Shown here: positions 1 through 8,300 of the stretch, piece by piece
Numbering within the stretch: position 1 is the first letter of the stretch
Layout: each line of letters starts with the position of its first letter
DNA from: Actinomycetota bacterium
GTDB taxonomy: Bacteria; Actinomycetota; Actinomycetes; Mycobacteriales; Mycobacteriaceae
Length of the DNA stretch: 18,870 bases
Assembly (NCBI GenBank): GCA_005787665.1
Contig: SYAB01000266.1
Span: 1 to 18,870 of the forward strand
Reading direction: 5' to 3'
The notes under the pieces: generated by a model
What the model was told of the DNA's origin: nothing
Database searches by the model: none
The model's input: the letters and a program-made list of their open reading frames with translations, nothing else
Made by a program: the position numbers and the translations under genes

Positions 1-2
1 AG

Positions 3-113
3 AAGCTACTAAGACAACAATTTAGACAGAACAAAGCTATGCAGTTAGCAATGGCTGCTATTAATGGAGCTCAATCTATTTTAGCTATAACAGCAAGTGC
101 TTCGGACCCTTGA
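3..113 (+). CDS. Foreign partial CDS: C-terminal fragment, possibly phage tape-measure-like
   Basis: An open frame enters from the left edge and reaches a TGA at 111-113. About 36 residues are visible, rich in Ala, Gln, Met and Ile (for example QNKAMQLAMAAINGAQSI). The AT-rich codon use (TTA, AGA, CAA, ATA) is unlike everything after about base 115. By hand count bases 1-90 are about 34% G+C, while neighbouring mycobacterial coding DNA is 70% or more. The helical Ala/Gln/Ile pattern resembles C-terminal parts of phage tail tape-measure or similar structural proteins, but that is only an impression. The fragment is probably not part of the mycobacterial chromosome. The stop codon may lie in, or be created by, the junction. 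Confidence 0.4.
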   Translation, partial: KLLRQQFRQNKAMQLAMAAINGAQSILAITASASDP

Positions 114-115
114 CG
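95..115. other. Composition break: probable chimeric junction (left)
   Basis: Base composition switches within about 20 bases from AT-rich coding DNA to the GC-rich sequence upstream of imuA'. The exact join cannot be fixed by eye. No terminal repeat or integrase-like context is visible, which favours an assembly or amplification chimera over a mobile-element boundary. Confidence 0.6.
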
Positions 116-147
116 GGTGTCGGCGGGTGGGTGTTTACTCGATGGCA

Positions 148-163
148 TCGAACATACATTCGA
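148..163 (+). promoter_or_regulatory. LexA SOS box upstream of imuA'-imuB
   Basis: The sequence TCGAACATACATTCGA matches the mycobacterial LexA operator TCGAAC-N4-GTTCGA with one mismatch, in the right half-site. A possible -10 hexamer TACATT (155-160) lies inside the box, so bound LexA would block RNA polymerase. The likely transcription start near 167 leaves a leader of about 33 bases carrying the imuA' ribosome binding site. DNA damage should therefore induce imuA' and imuB together. Confidence 0.88.
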
Positions 164-199
164 AAATAGCCCGGAGTCGATCGCAGGTGGAGGTAGCCG

Positions 200-850
200 A
201 TGGCGACGGCTATTGCTCTGGAGAATGGCCACCCCGACCGCGCTGAGCAGCTAGAACAGCTGCGCCGCCAGATGGCGGCGGTATCCGGGAAGGTCGGTGC
301 CCGGTGGCGCCCCGCCGGGCCCGCAGAGGATTCGCTGCCGCCCTCCGAATCTTTGCTGCCGGTCCCCGAATCGCTGGCGGCGGCGCTTCCGTCCGGGTTG
401 CCGAGGGGCACGGTGGCGGTGCTCTCGGGAGCCCGGTCGCTGCCGGTGGGCATGGTCGCCGCGGTGAGCGCCGCCGGTGGTCATGTGGCCATCGTCGGGA
501 TGCCGGACTTCGGGCTGCTGGCCGCCGCCGAGATGGGTGCGGACCTCCAGCGGCTGGCGGTGATCCCGCACCCGGGCACCGATCCGGTCGAGGTGGCCGC
601 GGTGCTGATGGACGGGATGGACCTGGTGCTGCTCGGCCTGGCCGGACGCTGTGTGCCGCCCGCCCGGTCCCGTGCGGTGATGGCCCGGGCCCGGCAGCGG
701 GGCTGCACCCTGCTGATCACCGGAGGGCAGTGGCAGGGCGCGTCGATGCGGATGGACGCCCGGGTGCGCGGTTATGAGATCAGTGGTCCGCCGGGGTTCG
801 GACGCATCGCCGCGGTGCGGCTGTCCGTCCGGGCCCGGGGCCGACCGTGA
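200..850 (+). CDS. imuA': ImuA' mutasome accessory protein
   Basis: The 216-residue product is the mycobacterial ImuA' (Rv3395c-type), an accessory subunit of the SOS mutasome that binds ImuB and is needed for DnaE2-dependent mutagenesis. It shows a RecA/SulA-like core: GLPRG at 66-70 leads into a hydrophobic strand, followed by alternating strands and helices to the C-terminus. The position of a RecA Walker A loop reads SGARSLPVG, without the GKT/GKS signature, so ATP binding looks unlikely. The ATG at 200 is supported by GGAGG at 189-193 and lies downstream of a LexA box. The stop overlaps the imuB GTG by four bases (GTGA), so translation is coupled. Function is assigned from family knowledge and synteny with imuB and dnaE2. 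Confidence 0.9.
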   Translation: MATAIALENGHPDRAEQLEQLRRQMAAVSGKVGARWRPAGPAEDSLPPSESLLPVPESLAAALPSGLPRGTVAVLSGARSLPVGMVAAVSAAGGHVAIVGMPDFGLLAAAEMGADLQRLAVIPHPGTDPVEVAAVLMDGMDLVLLGLAGRCVPPARSRAVMARARQRGCTLLITGGQWQGASMRMDARVRGYEISGPPGFGRIAAVRLSVRARGRP

Positions 851-2403
851 ACACTCGGGTGCTGGCGATCTGGTGCATGGACTGGCCGGCCGTCGCCGCC
901 GCGGCGGCGGCCGGACTGGCCCCCACCGCGCAGATCGCGGTCACGCTCGCCAACCGGGTCGTCGCCTGTTCGGCGGCCGCCCGGGCGGCGGGGGTCCGGC
1001 GCGGTCTGCGGCGGCGCGATGCTCAGGCGCGCTGTCCACAGGTGTACGTCACCGCCGCCGATCCGGCCCGCGACGCCCGGTTCTTCGAGGGTGTCATCGC
1101 CGCGGTGGACGATGTGGTGCCGCGGGCCGAAGTGCTGCGCCCAGGTCTGCTGGTGCTGCCGATCCGGGGCGCCGCACGCTATTTCGGCTCCGAACAGGCC
1201 GCCGCCGAGCGGTTGGTCGATGCGGTCGCCGCCGCCGGCGCCGAATGCCAGGCGGGCATCGCCGATCAGCTGGCCACCGCCGTGTTCGCCGCCCGGGCCG
1301 GCCTGGTGCTGCCGCCCGGTACCGACGCCGAGTTCCTGTCGGGATTGCCGATCCGGCAGCTGTCAGCCGAGCCCAGCCTGTCCGGCCCGGGCCGCGGCGA
1401 ACTCACCGACCTGTTGTGGCGCATGGGAATCCGCACGGTGGGGCAGTTCGCCGCACTGCCCCGCGGCGATGTGGCCTCCCGATTCGGCGCCGACGCGGTG
1501 ATCGCGCACCGCTTCGCCCGCGGCGAGCCCGGTCGCGGGCCGTACGGCCGCGAACTGCCGCCCGATCTCGAGGCGGTACTGCACTGTGACCCGCCGATCG
1601 ACCGGGTCGATGCCGCCGCCTTCGCCGGGCGGACCCTGGCCGTCGCTCTGCACCGCGGTCTGCAGGGCGCCGGGGTCGGATGCACCCGACTGGCCATCCA
1701 CGCCGTCACCGCCGGCGGCGGTGAGCTGACTCGGGTGTGGCGATGCGCCGAGCCGCTGACCGAGGACGCCACCGCCGACCGGGTGCGCTGGCAACTCGAC
1801 GGCTGGCTGAATCGGCGCCGGGAGACCGACCGGCCCACCGGGGCGGTGACACTGCTGCGACTGCAACCGGTGGAAGTGGTCTCCGCGGCGGCGCTCCAAC
1901 TGCCGCTGTGGGGCGGTCTCGGCGCCGACGACCAGCTGCGGGCCCGCCGCGCACTGGTCCGGGTGCAGGGTCTGCTCGGCCCGGAGGCGGTTCAGATTCC
2001 GGTCCTCAGCGGCGGACGCGGGCCCGCGGATCGGATCACCCTGACCTCGCTGGGGGATGAGCCGGTACCGCGTGCCGCCCCGGACCGGCCGTGGCCGGGC
2101 CGGCTTCCCGAGCCCGCCCCGACGGTGTTGTTGGACAGCCCGCTGGAACTGCTCGACGTGCGGGGCGATCCGGTCCGGGTGAGCGCCCGCGGCATGTTCA
2201 GCGCCGAGCCGGCCCGGCTGGAGGGGGCCGGCTACCAGGCTGAGCTGAGCTGGTGGGCCGGCCCGTGGCCGGTCGACGAACGCTGGTGGGACCCGGAATC
2301 CGCGACCGGCCGCACGGCCCGGGCCCAGGTGCTGGTCTCCGACACCGCGCTGCTGCTGTGCTACCGGCAGCGCCGGTGGTATCTGGAGGGGATCTACGAG
2401 TGA
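847..2403 (+). CDS. imuB: ImuB, catalytically inactive Y-family polymerase homologue
   Basis: The 518-residue ImuB is the adaptor of the mycobacterial mutasome. It links DnaE2 and ImuA' to the beta sliding clamp at stalled forks. The N-terminal 330 residues follow the Y-family (DinB-like) fold, starting [11 protein letters not shown], but the second acidic cluster of active polymerases is absent (the region reads [11 protein letters not shown]), as expected for a non-catalytic member. The clamp-binding motif QLPLWG is at residues 351-356. The C-terminal part, from about residue 357, is the partner-binding region. The GTG start at 847 overlaps the imuA' stop (GTGA). The 3' end overlaps the convergent thioesterase gene by ten bases. 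Expression should follow the LexA box upstream of imuA'. Confidence 0.95.
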   Translation: MNTRVLAIWCMDWPAVAAAAAAGLAPTAQIAVTLANRVVACSAAARAAGVRRGLRRRDAQARCPQVYVTAADPARDARFFEGVIAAVDDVVPRAEVLRPGLLVLPIRGAARYFGSEQAAAERLVDAVAAAGAECQAGIADQLATAVFAARAGLVLPPGTDAEFLSGLPIRQLSAEPSLSGPGRGELTDLLWRMGIRTVGQFAALPRGDVASRFGADAVIAHRFARGEPGRGPYGRELPPDLEAVLHCDPPIDRVDAAAFAGRTLAVALHRGLQGAGVGCTRLAIHAVTAGGGELTRVWRCAEPLTEDATADRVRWQLDGWLNRRRETDRPTGAVTLLRLQPVEVVSAAALQLPLWGGLGADDQLRARRALVRVQGLLGPEAVQIPVLSGGRGPADRITLTSLGDEPVPRAAPDRPWPGRLPEPAPTVLLDSPLELLDVRGDPVRVSARGMFSAEPARLEGAGYQAELSWWAGPWPVDERWWDPESATGRTARAQVLVSDTALLLCYRQRRWYLEGIYE

Positions 2404-2798
2404 GCCGAGAGCTGATCGCGGAACCAGTCCGGCCACGCCCGCTTCTCGAAGGTGACGGCATCGACACAGACGTGCACCATCGCGGCCTCGGCGATCAGCT
2501 CCTCGTCGCGGGTAATCACGAACGTACTGCGCAGCGAGGTGGTGCCCGGCGCGGAGATCGCGACGTTGACCAGCAGGTCGTCGTCGAATCGGGCCGGCGC
2601 ACGGAACTGCAGTTCGGCGGCGGCCACCACGAAGTCGATACCGCGCTCGAGCAACACTTGATAGCCACCGATCAGCCCGCGCAGAGCCTCGGTGTGAGCC
2701 ATGTCGGCCCAGGTCAGATAGTGCCCGTTGAAGACCCGGCCTTGCATGTCGCACTCGACGTAGCGGACCCGCAGGGGCATCGCGAAATGTGCGGTCAA
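2394..2798 (-). CDS. Acyl-CoA thioesterase, hotdog fold (4HBT/YbgC-like)
   Basis: This predicted hotdog-fold thioesterase has about 134 residues, the usual length of single-domain 4HBT enzymes. Near the N-terminus VRYVECDMQGRVFNGHYLTW matches the YbgC/4HBT signature. Its Asp (ECD) is the likely catalytic residue, and NGHYLTWADM leads into the long central helix. The substrate is probably an acyl-CoA, but its chain type cannot be read from sequence. The chosen TTG start at 2798 overlaps the lpqD stop by four bases (TTGA), giving translational coupling. An ATG at 2780 is the alternative and still precedes the motif. The stop lies ten bases inside the imuB 3' end. Confidence 0.85.
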   Translation of the reverse strand: MTAHFAMPLRVRYVECDMQGRVFNGHYLTWADMAHTEALRGLIGGYQVLLERGIDFVVAAAELQFRAPARFDDDLLVNVAISAPGTTSLRSTFVITRDEELIAEAAMVHVCVDAVTFEKRAWPDWFRDQLSAHS

Positions 2799-3520
2799 TC
2801 CGCTTCGATCGCGAAGTTGGTGATGCCGTCCCATTCCTTCAGTTCCCACCCGGTGATCGGGTTTCCGGTCAGTACCACCTCTCCGGTGTTGGGCAGTGGG
2901 TGGTCGTTCAACAGGCTGGGCTTGCCGTTACGGGCGTTGAGCAGCGTCCACATCATGATCGACAGGCCACTGGAGAACACGATCGGCTTGTCGTCCCCGC
3001 TGTCGTAGACCTTCTGCACCGCATCGGTGAACGCGTCGTTGAACTGGTCGCCGTCCACCGAGCCGGGAATACCGAACCGCCGGTCACCCTTGAGCCAGGC
3101 CTCCGGCCCCAGCAGGAATGTGCCCGAGGTGTCCGACAACGGCACTCCTTCGAACCATCCCGCGGAGATCTCGTTGAGACCCGGCAGCACCGTCACCTGT
3201 TCGCCGAGCGCCTCGGCCATGGGTTCCGCGGTCTGCTGGGTGCGCACCATCTCCGAGGCGAAGACACCGTCGTACTTGTTGCCCGAGAGTCGGTTCGCCA
3301 GCGATGCGGCCTGCTCCCGGCCGACCTCGGTGAGCGGTGGGCCGGGCACCGCCGTGGAGGCGACCTCGTTGGCGTTGGCCTCCGTCTCGGCATGCCGGAC
3401 CAGGGTCAGCGTCACATTTCGGACGTCCGGAGCGGACTGGCCGCCGCACCCGGCGAGCAACACCATCGACAACGACGCCGCCATCACTGCGGACACTGTG
3501 CGGGAACGAAAAACGTGCAT
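2795..3520 (-). CDS. lpqD: LpqD-like lipoprotein, histidine phosphatase superfamily
   Basis: This 241-residue exported lipoprotein resembles M. tuberculosis LpqD (Rv3390). The ATG at 3520 opens a short basic N-terminus, a hydrophobic stretch and the lipobox LAGC, with Cys25 as the lipidated residue. Longer in-frame starts upstream lack any signal-peptide logic. The mature part has the phosphoglycerate-mutase fold: VRHAETEAN (Arg42, His43), SEMVRTQQTAEPM with the family Arg, and an acidic LNEISAGWFEG segment. The second catalytic His, normally in a SHG-type motif, appears as FSSG at 182-185, so Ser184 replaces it. The protein may therefore be catalytically impaired or bind rather than hydrolyse a ligand. 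It is followed by the thioesterase with a TTGA overlap and is divergent from htdY. Confidence 0.85.
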   Translation of the reverse strand: MHVFRSRTVSAVMAASLSMVLLAGCGGQSAPDVRNVTLTLVRHAETEANANEVASTAVPGPPLTEVGREQAASLANRLSGNKYDGVFASEMVRTQQTAEPMAEALGEQVTVLPGLNEISAGWFEGVPLSDTSGTFLLGPEAWLKGDRRFGIPGSVDGDQFNDAFTDAVQKVYDSGDDKPIVFSSGLSIMMWTLLNARNGKPSLLNDHPLPNTGEVVLTGNPITGWELKEWDGITNFAIEAD

Positions 3521-3597
3521 ACCCACAGCCTGCCTTCTCGGACGCCGCGGCGGGCAGAATTCGGGCGAGTGCACTATTGACGGATTCCCCGGACGAC

Positions 3598-3602
3598 AGG
3601 AG
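3598..3602 (+). promoter_or_regulatory. Ribosome binding site of htdY
   Basis: AGGAG lies four bases before the ATG at 3607. It decides the start, because the open frame extends far upstream into the lpqD coding region. Confidence 0.7.
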
Positions 3603-3606
3603 CGGT

Positions 3607-4479
3607 ATGGCAATCGACCCCTCGGCGATCGGCAAGGTCACCGAACCCACGCTCTACGAGTGGACCGAACGCGACACCCTGCTCTATGCCCTGGGAGTGG
3701 GAGCCGGCACCGCTGACCTGGCCTACACCACCGAGAACAGCCACGATCTCCCGCAGCAGGTGCTGCCGACCTTTGCCGTCATCTGCTGCATGGGATTCGC
3801 GGCCGCGCCGCTGGTCGGTTCGTTCAACGGGGGAAAGTTGTTGCACGGCTCCCAGGAGATCCGACTGGCCGCCCCATTGCCGGCCGCCGGCGCGCTGTCG
3901 GTGGTCGCCGAGGTCGCCGACATCCAGGACAAAGGCGAGGGCAAGAACGCCATCATCATGCTGCGGGCCCGCGGCACCGACCCGCGCACCGGGGCGGCGG
4001 TGGCCGAGACGCTCACCACCCTGGTGATCCGCGGCGACGGTGGGTTCGGCGGAGCGCCCGGGCAGCGTGCGGCGGCACCCGAGTTCCCCGACCGGGAGCC
4101 CGACGCGCGTATCGCCATGCCCACCCGGGAGGACCAGGCGCTGCTCTACCGGCTCTCCGGGGACCGCAACCCGCTGCACAGCGATCCCTGGTTCGCCCGT
4201 GAACTCGCCGGTTTCCCGAAGCCGATCCTGCACGGGTTGTGCACCTACGGGGTGGCCGGTCGGGCTCTGCTCGCCGAACTGGCCGGCGGGGACTCGGCCA
4301 GACTGACCGCGATGGCGGCCCGGTTCTCCGCGCCGGTATTCCCGGGCGAGACGTTGACGACGTCGATCTGGCGCACCGATGCGGGCCGGGCCGTCTACCG
4401 CACCGAGGCCGGCGAACCCGACGGCGCCAACGCCCGGGTGGTGCTCGACGACGGCGTCGCCGAGTACGCCGACTGCTAG
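3607..4479 (+). CDS. htdY: HtdY, (R)-specific enoyl-CoA hydratase / 3-hydroxyacyl-thioester dehydratase
   Basis: The 290-residue double-hotdog MaoC-like protein has the length and sequence pattern of mycobacterial HtdY (Rv3389c). It carries the hydratase-2 signature YRLSGDRNPLH, with Asp186 and His191 as the expected catalytic pair, followed by FPKPILHGLCTYG in the C-terminal hotdog. The N-terminal hotdog (about 1-145) lacks the motif and would cap the active site. The family hydrates trans-2-enoyl-CoA to (R)-3-hydroxyacyl-CoA in the cytosol. The gene is divergent from lpqD with 86 bases between starts. Its TAG stop interlocks with the stop of the convergent transporter gene (CTAG at 4476-4479). 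Confidence 0.93.
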   Translation: MAIDPSAIGKVTEPTLYEWTERDTLLYALGVGAGTADLAYTTENSHDLPQQVLPTFAVICCMGFAAAPLVGSFNGGKLLHGSQEIRLAAPLPAAGALSVVAEVADIQDKGEGKNAIIMLRARGTDPRTGAAVAETLTTLVIRGDGGFGGAPGQRAAAPEFPDREPDARIAMPTREDQALLYRLSGDRNPLHSDPWFARELAGFPKPILHGLCTYGVAGRALLAELAGGDSARLTAMAARFSAPVFPGETLTTSIWRTDAGRAVYRTEAGEPDGANARVVLDDGVAEYADC

Positions 4480-5186
4480 ACGACGCCGCCCATGGCGAGG
4501 CCGACGAAATATGTGATCGCCATCGCAATGGCGCCGCCGATGACCACGCGTTTCGTCGCCTTAACCGGATCGGCTCCGCCCAGTCGGGCGCTTGCCCAGC
4601 CGGTGATTCCCAGCGCGATCAGCACCGCCGCGAAAGTGACCGGAATCCGGGTCGTCGGCGGCAGCAGCAGGATTGCCAGCATGGGCAGCATCGCCCCGAT
4701 GGTGAAAGAGATCGCCGAGGAGATCGCGGCATGCCAGGGGTTGGTCAGTTCGTCGGGGTCGATGCCCAGTTCGATGTCGACGTGCGCGGCGAACGCGTCG
4801 TGGTCGGTCAATTCCCGGGCCACCGTGGTGGCGGTCTGTTCGGAGAGACCCTTGGCCCGGTAGAGGCCCACGAGCTCGGCGAACTCCGCGTCGGGCTCCT
4901 CGGCGAGTTCCCTGCGTTCCTTGGCCAGCAGTGCCTTCTCGGTGTCGCGCTGGGTGCTCACCGACACATACTCACCGAGTGCCATCGACAACGCGCCGGC
5001 GGCCAGGCCGGCCGCGCCGGCGGCGAAGATGGGACCGCGATCAGTGGTTGCGGCTGCCACGCCGATGACGATGCCGGCGACGGAGACGATGCCGTCGTTG
5101 GCGCCGAGGACGCCGGCCCGCAGCCAATTGAGCTTGGTGTTGATGGCCCCGACATGCGGTTCGGCGGGGTGGGTTTCAGAGGTCAC
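4476..5186 (-). CDS. VIT1/CCC1-family iron/manganese transporter
   Basis: This 236-residue membrane protein belongs to the VIT1/CCC1 family, which moves Fe2+ or Mn2+ across membranes, probably in exchange for protons. The family motif GANDGIVS is at 28-35 in the first membrane segment. A second segment (about 55-75) ends in LGEYVS, and a Glu-rich cytoplasmic loop (about 80-150, with RRELAEEPDAEF and HVDIELGID) corresponds to the metal-binding domain. Three more hydrophobic segments lie near 153-178, 182-202 and 212-233. The start is a GTG with a -10 hexamer six bases upstream and no Shine-Dalgarno, so it is probably leaderless. Direction of transport in this host is unknown. Confidence 0.9.
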   Translation of the reverse strand: MTSETHPAEPHVGAINTKLNWLRAGVLGANDGIVSVAGIVIGVAAATTDRGPIFAAGAAGLAAGALSMALGEYVSVSTQRDTEKALLAKERRELAEEPDAEFAELVGLYRAKGLSEQTATTVARELTDHDAFAAHVDIELGIDPDELTNPWHAAISSAISFTIGAMLPMLAILLLPPTTRIPVTFAAVLIALGITGWASARLGGADPVKATKRVVIGGAIAMAITYFVGLAMGGVV

Positions 5187-5192
5187 CGATTT

Positions 5193-5198
5193 AGCCTA
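5193..5198 (-). promoter_or_regulatory. -10 hexamer of the VIT1-like gene (leaderless)
   Basis: On the minus strand TAGGCT fits the mycobacterial TANNNT -10 pattern. It lies six bases before the GTG start at 5186, so transcription would begin at or next to the start codon. Confidence 0.6.
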
Positions 5199-5356
5199 GG
5201 GCCCTTCCCGGTAGTGCCGCGCGATTTCCTCCGTGCCCGCCCACCCGGCGTAGGTCGGCCGCTGGTGTGCTCCATCCTCGTCCTGTTCCGTCCCTCAAGT
5301 CGACGTCTCGCTCCTCCTCCTCGTCCCTCGGCGGCATCGTCGACCCGACTAGTCGT

Positions 5357-5372
5357 TAGAACACATGTTCGA
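5357..5372 (+). promoter_or_regulatory. LexA SOS box of dnaE2
   Basis: TAGAACACATGTTCGA matches TCGAAC-N4-GTTCGA with one mismatch, in the left half-site. It lies immediately before the TATACT -10 hexamer (5373-5378) and would occlude the promoter when LexA is bound. An in-frame ATG at 5365 sits inside this operator and is therefore unlikely to be the dnaE2 start. Confidence 0.9.
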
Positions 5373-5378
5373 TATACT
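5373..5378 (+). promoter_or_regulatory. -10 hexamer of dnaE2 (leaderless)
   Basis: TATACT directly follows the LexA box and ends seven bases before the GTG at 5386. This is the spacing expected when the transcript begins at the start codon. No Shine-Dalgarno sequence precedes the GTG. No convincing -35 hexamer is visible. Confidence 0.7.
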
Positions 5379-5385
5379 GGCGCGG

Positions 5386-8300
5386 GTGGGATGGAGCGAC
5401 GGACCGCCGAGTTGGGCCGAGATGGAACGGGTGCTCAACGGCCGGCCGCCGCTCATTCCGCCGGGGGCCGACGGCAGTGACGGCCCCGTCTGGTCCCGTA
5501 AGCGTGCCGCCTACCTGGCCCCGGAAGGGCAGCGGCCGGGCGGGGGTTCGGCGGTGCCCTATGCCGAGTTGCACGCTCATTCGGCGTTCAGCTTCCTCGA
5601 CGGGGCCAGCACCCCGGAGGACCTCGTCGAGGAGGCGCACCGGCTGGGCCTGCGAGCGATCGCGCTCACCGACCACGACGGGCTGTACGGGGTGGTGCGC
5701 TTCGCCGAGGCCGCTCGCGAACTCGGCATGCCGACGGTGTTCGGAGCCGAACTCTCGCTGTCCGACACTGCCCGCACCGAATCGCCCGACCCGCCAGGGC
5801 CGCATCTGCTGGTCCTGGCCCGCGGTCCGGAGGGCTACCGGCGGCTGTCCCGGCAACTGGCTGCCGCGCACCTGGCCGGGGGTGAGAAGGGCAGGTTGCG
5901 TTACGACTACGACACCCTCACCGAGGCTGCCGGCGGGCACTGGCAGATCTTGACCGGTTGCCGTAAAGGCCATGTGCGCCAGGCATTGTCGACCGGCGGT
6001 CCGGGTGCGGCCGGTGATGCGCTGGCCGATCTGGTGGACCGGTTCGGCGCCGATCGGGTCAGCATCGAGCTGACCCACCACGGCACCCCCCTGGACGACG
6101 AACGCAATGCCGAACTGGCCGCGCTGGCACCCCGGTACGGGGTGGGGGTGATCGCCACCACGGGAGCGCATGTCGCCGAGCCGGGTCGGGGCCGGCTGGC
6201 GGCGGCGATGGCGGCGATCCGGGCCAGGCAATCCCTGGACGAGGCGGCCGGGTGGCTGGCTCCGCGAGGCGGTGCGCACCTACGTTCCGGCGCGGAGATG
6301 GCCCGGCTGTTCGCGCGGTGCCCACAGGCCGTCACCGCGGCTGCGCTGCTGGGTGAACAGTGCGCCTTCGAGTTGGCGCTCATCGCGCCGCAATTGCCGC
6401 CGTTCGCGGTTCCCGACGGGCACACCGAGGACAGCTGGCTGCGCGAACTGGTGATGGCCGGTGCCGCCCGCCGATACGGCCCGAGGTCCGGTGCGGCCCG
6501 TGCCTACGCGCAGATCGAACGGGAACTCGCCGTCATCGCCCAGCTGAAGTTCCCGGGCTACTTCCTGGTGGTGCACGACATCACCCAGTTCTGCCGGAGC
6601 AACGACATCCTCTGTCAGGGAAGAGGTTCGGCGGCGAACTCGGCGGTCTGCTACGCCCTCGGTGTCACCGCCGTCGATCCCGTCGCCAACGGCCTGCTCT
6701 TCGAACGGTTCCTCTCGCCGGCTCGCGACGGGCCGCCCGATATCGACATCGACATCGAGTCCGATCTACGCGAACAGGTCATCCAGTATGTCTACCGGCG
6801 GTACGGCCGCGACTACGCCGCTCAGGTCGCCAACGTGATCACCTACCGCGGTCGCAGCGCGGTCCGCGACACCGCTCGTGCGCTGGGCTTCTCACCGGGG
6901 CAACAGGACGCCTGGAGCAAACAGGTCAGCCGCTGGAGTCCGGTTGCCGCCGATCTGGACGGCGTCCCGGAGTCGGTGGTGGAACTGGCCGGGCAGATCG
7001 CCGACCTGCCGCGGCATATGGGAATCCACTCCGGCGGCATGGTCATCTGCGACCGTCCGATCGCCGACGTCTGTCCGGTGGAATGGGCCCGGATGCCCGG
7101 GCGCAGTGTGTTGCAGTGGGACAAAGACGACTGTGCGGCAATCGGTTTAGTGAAATTCGACCTGCTCGGTCTGGGGATGCTCTCGGCGCTGCACTACGCC
7201 ATCGACCTCGTCGCCGAGCACAAGGGTATCGAGGTGGACCTGGCCCGTCTCGACCTGTCCGAGCCGGCCGTCTACGAGATGCTCCAGCGCGCCGACTCGG
7301 TCGGGGTGTTCCAGGTCGAGTCCCGGGCCCAGATGGCCACCCTGCCACGGCTCAAGCCCCGGGTGTTCTACGACCTGGTCGTCGAGGTGGCGCTGATCCG
7401 CCCCGGGCCCATCCAGGGCGGATCGGTGCATCCCTATATCAAGCGGCGCAACGGCTTGGAGCCGGTCGTCTACGACCATCCCTCGATGGAGCCCGCTTTA
7501 CGAAAGACGTTGGGAGTGCCACTCTTCCAGGAGCAGCTGATGCAGATGGCAGTCGACTGCGCGGGTTTTTCGGCGGCCGAGGCCGATCAACTGCGCCGGG
7601 CCATGGGCTCCAAGCGGTCCACCGCCAAGATGCGACGACTCCGCGAGCGGTTCTACGCGGGGATGGCGCAGCGGCACGGAATCACCGGCGAGGTGGCCGA
7701 CCGCATCTACGAGAAGCTGGAAGCCTTCGCCAACTTCGGCTTCCCGGAGAGTCATTCGCTGTCCTTTGCCTCGCTGGTGTTCTACTCCTCGTGGTTCAAG
7801 CTGCACCACCCGGCGGCGTTCTGCGCGGCGCTGCTGCGTGCTCAGCCGATGGGTTTCTACTCGCCGCAGTCACTGGTCGCCGACGCCCGGCGACACGGTG
7901 TGGCGGTACACGGCCCGTGCGTCAACGCCAGTCTGGCGCACGCCACGCTGGAGAATGCCGGTCTCGACGTGCGGCTCGGACTCGGCGCGGTGCGTCATAT
8001 CGGTGCGGACCTTGCTCAGCGAATCGTCGGCGAACGTCAGTCCGCAGGGTCCTACACGTCGCTGCTGGACCTGACCGGCCGGGTGCAGCTTTCGGTCCCG
8101 CAGACCGAGGCGCTGGCCACCGCCGGAGCGCTGGGCTGCTTCGGCGTCACCCGTCGTGAGGCGCTGTGGGCGGCGGGAGCGGCCGCTCTCGAGCGTCCGG
8201 ACCGCCTGCCCGGGGTGGGTTCGTCGGCGCATGCCCCTCCGCTACCCGGTATGAGCGAGGCCGAACTCGCCGCCGCCGATGTCTGGGCCACCGGTGTCTC

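Noticed and set aside
1363..2754. Long minus-strand open frame (463 codons) across imuB
   Set aside because: It is antisense to a clear imuB, rich in Arg, Gly and Pro, lacks any domain, and arises from high G+C at codon position three.
5199..5356. Pyrimidine-rich stretch upstream of dnaE2 as a small RNA or peptide gene
   Set aside because: It has no convincing hairpin, start with ribosome binding site, or terminator; it is best explained as intergenic DNA between divergent promoters.
6703..6714. TCGAACGGTTCC within dnaE2 as a LexA box
   Set aside because: The two half-sites have no four-base spacer and the second is imperfect, inside conserved coding sequence.
6360..8159. 599-codon plus-strand open frame inside dnaE2
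   Set aside because: It is a shifted frame of dnaE2 with Arg/Ala/Gly-rich composition and no recognisable motif.
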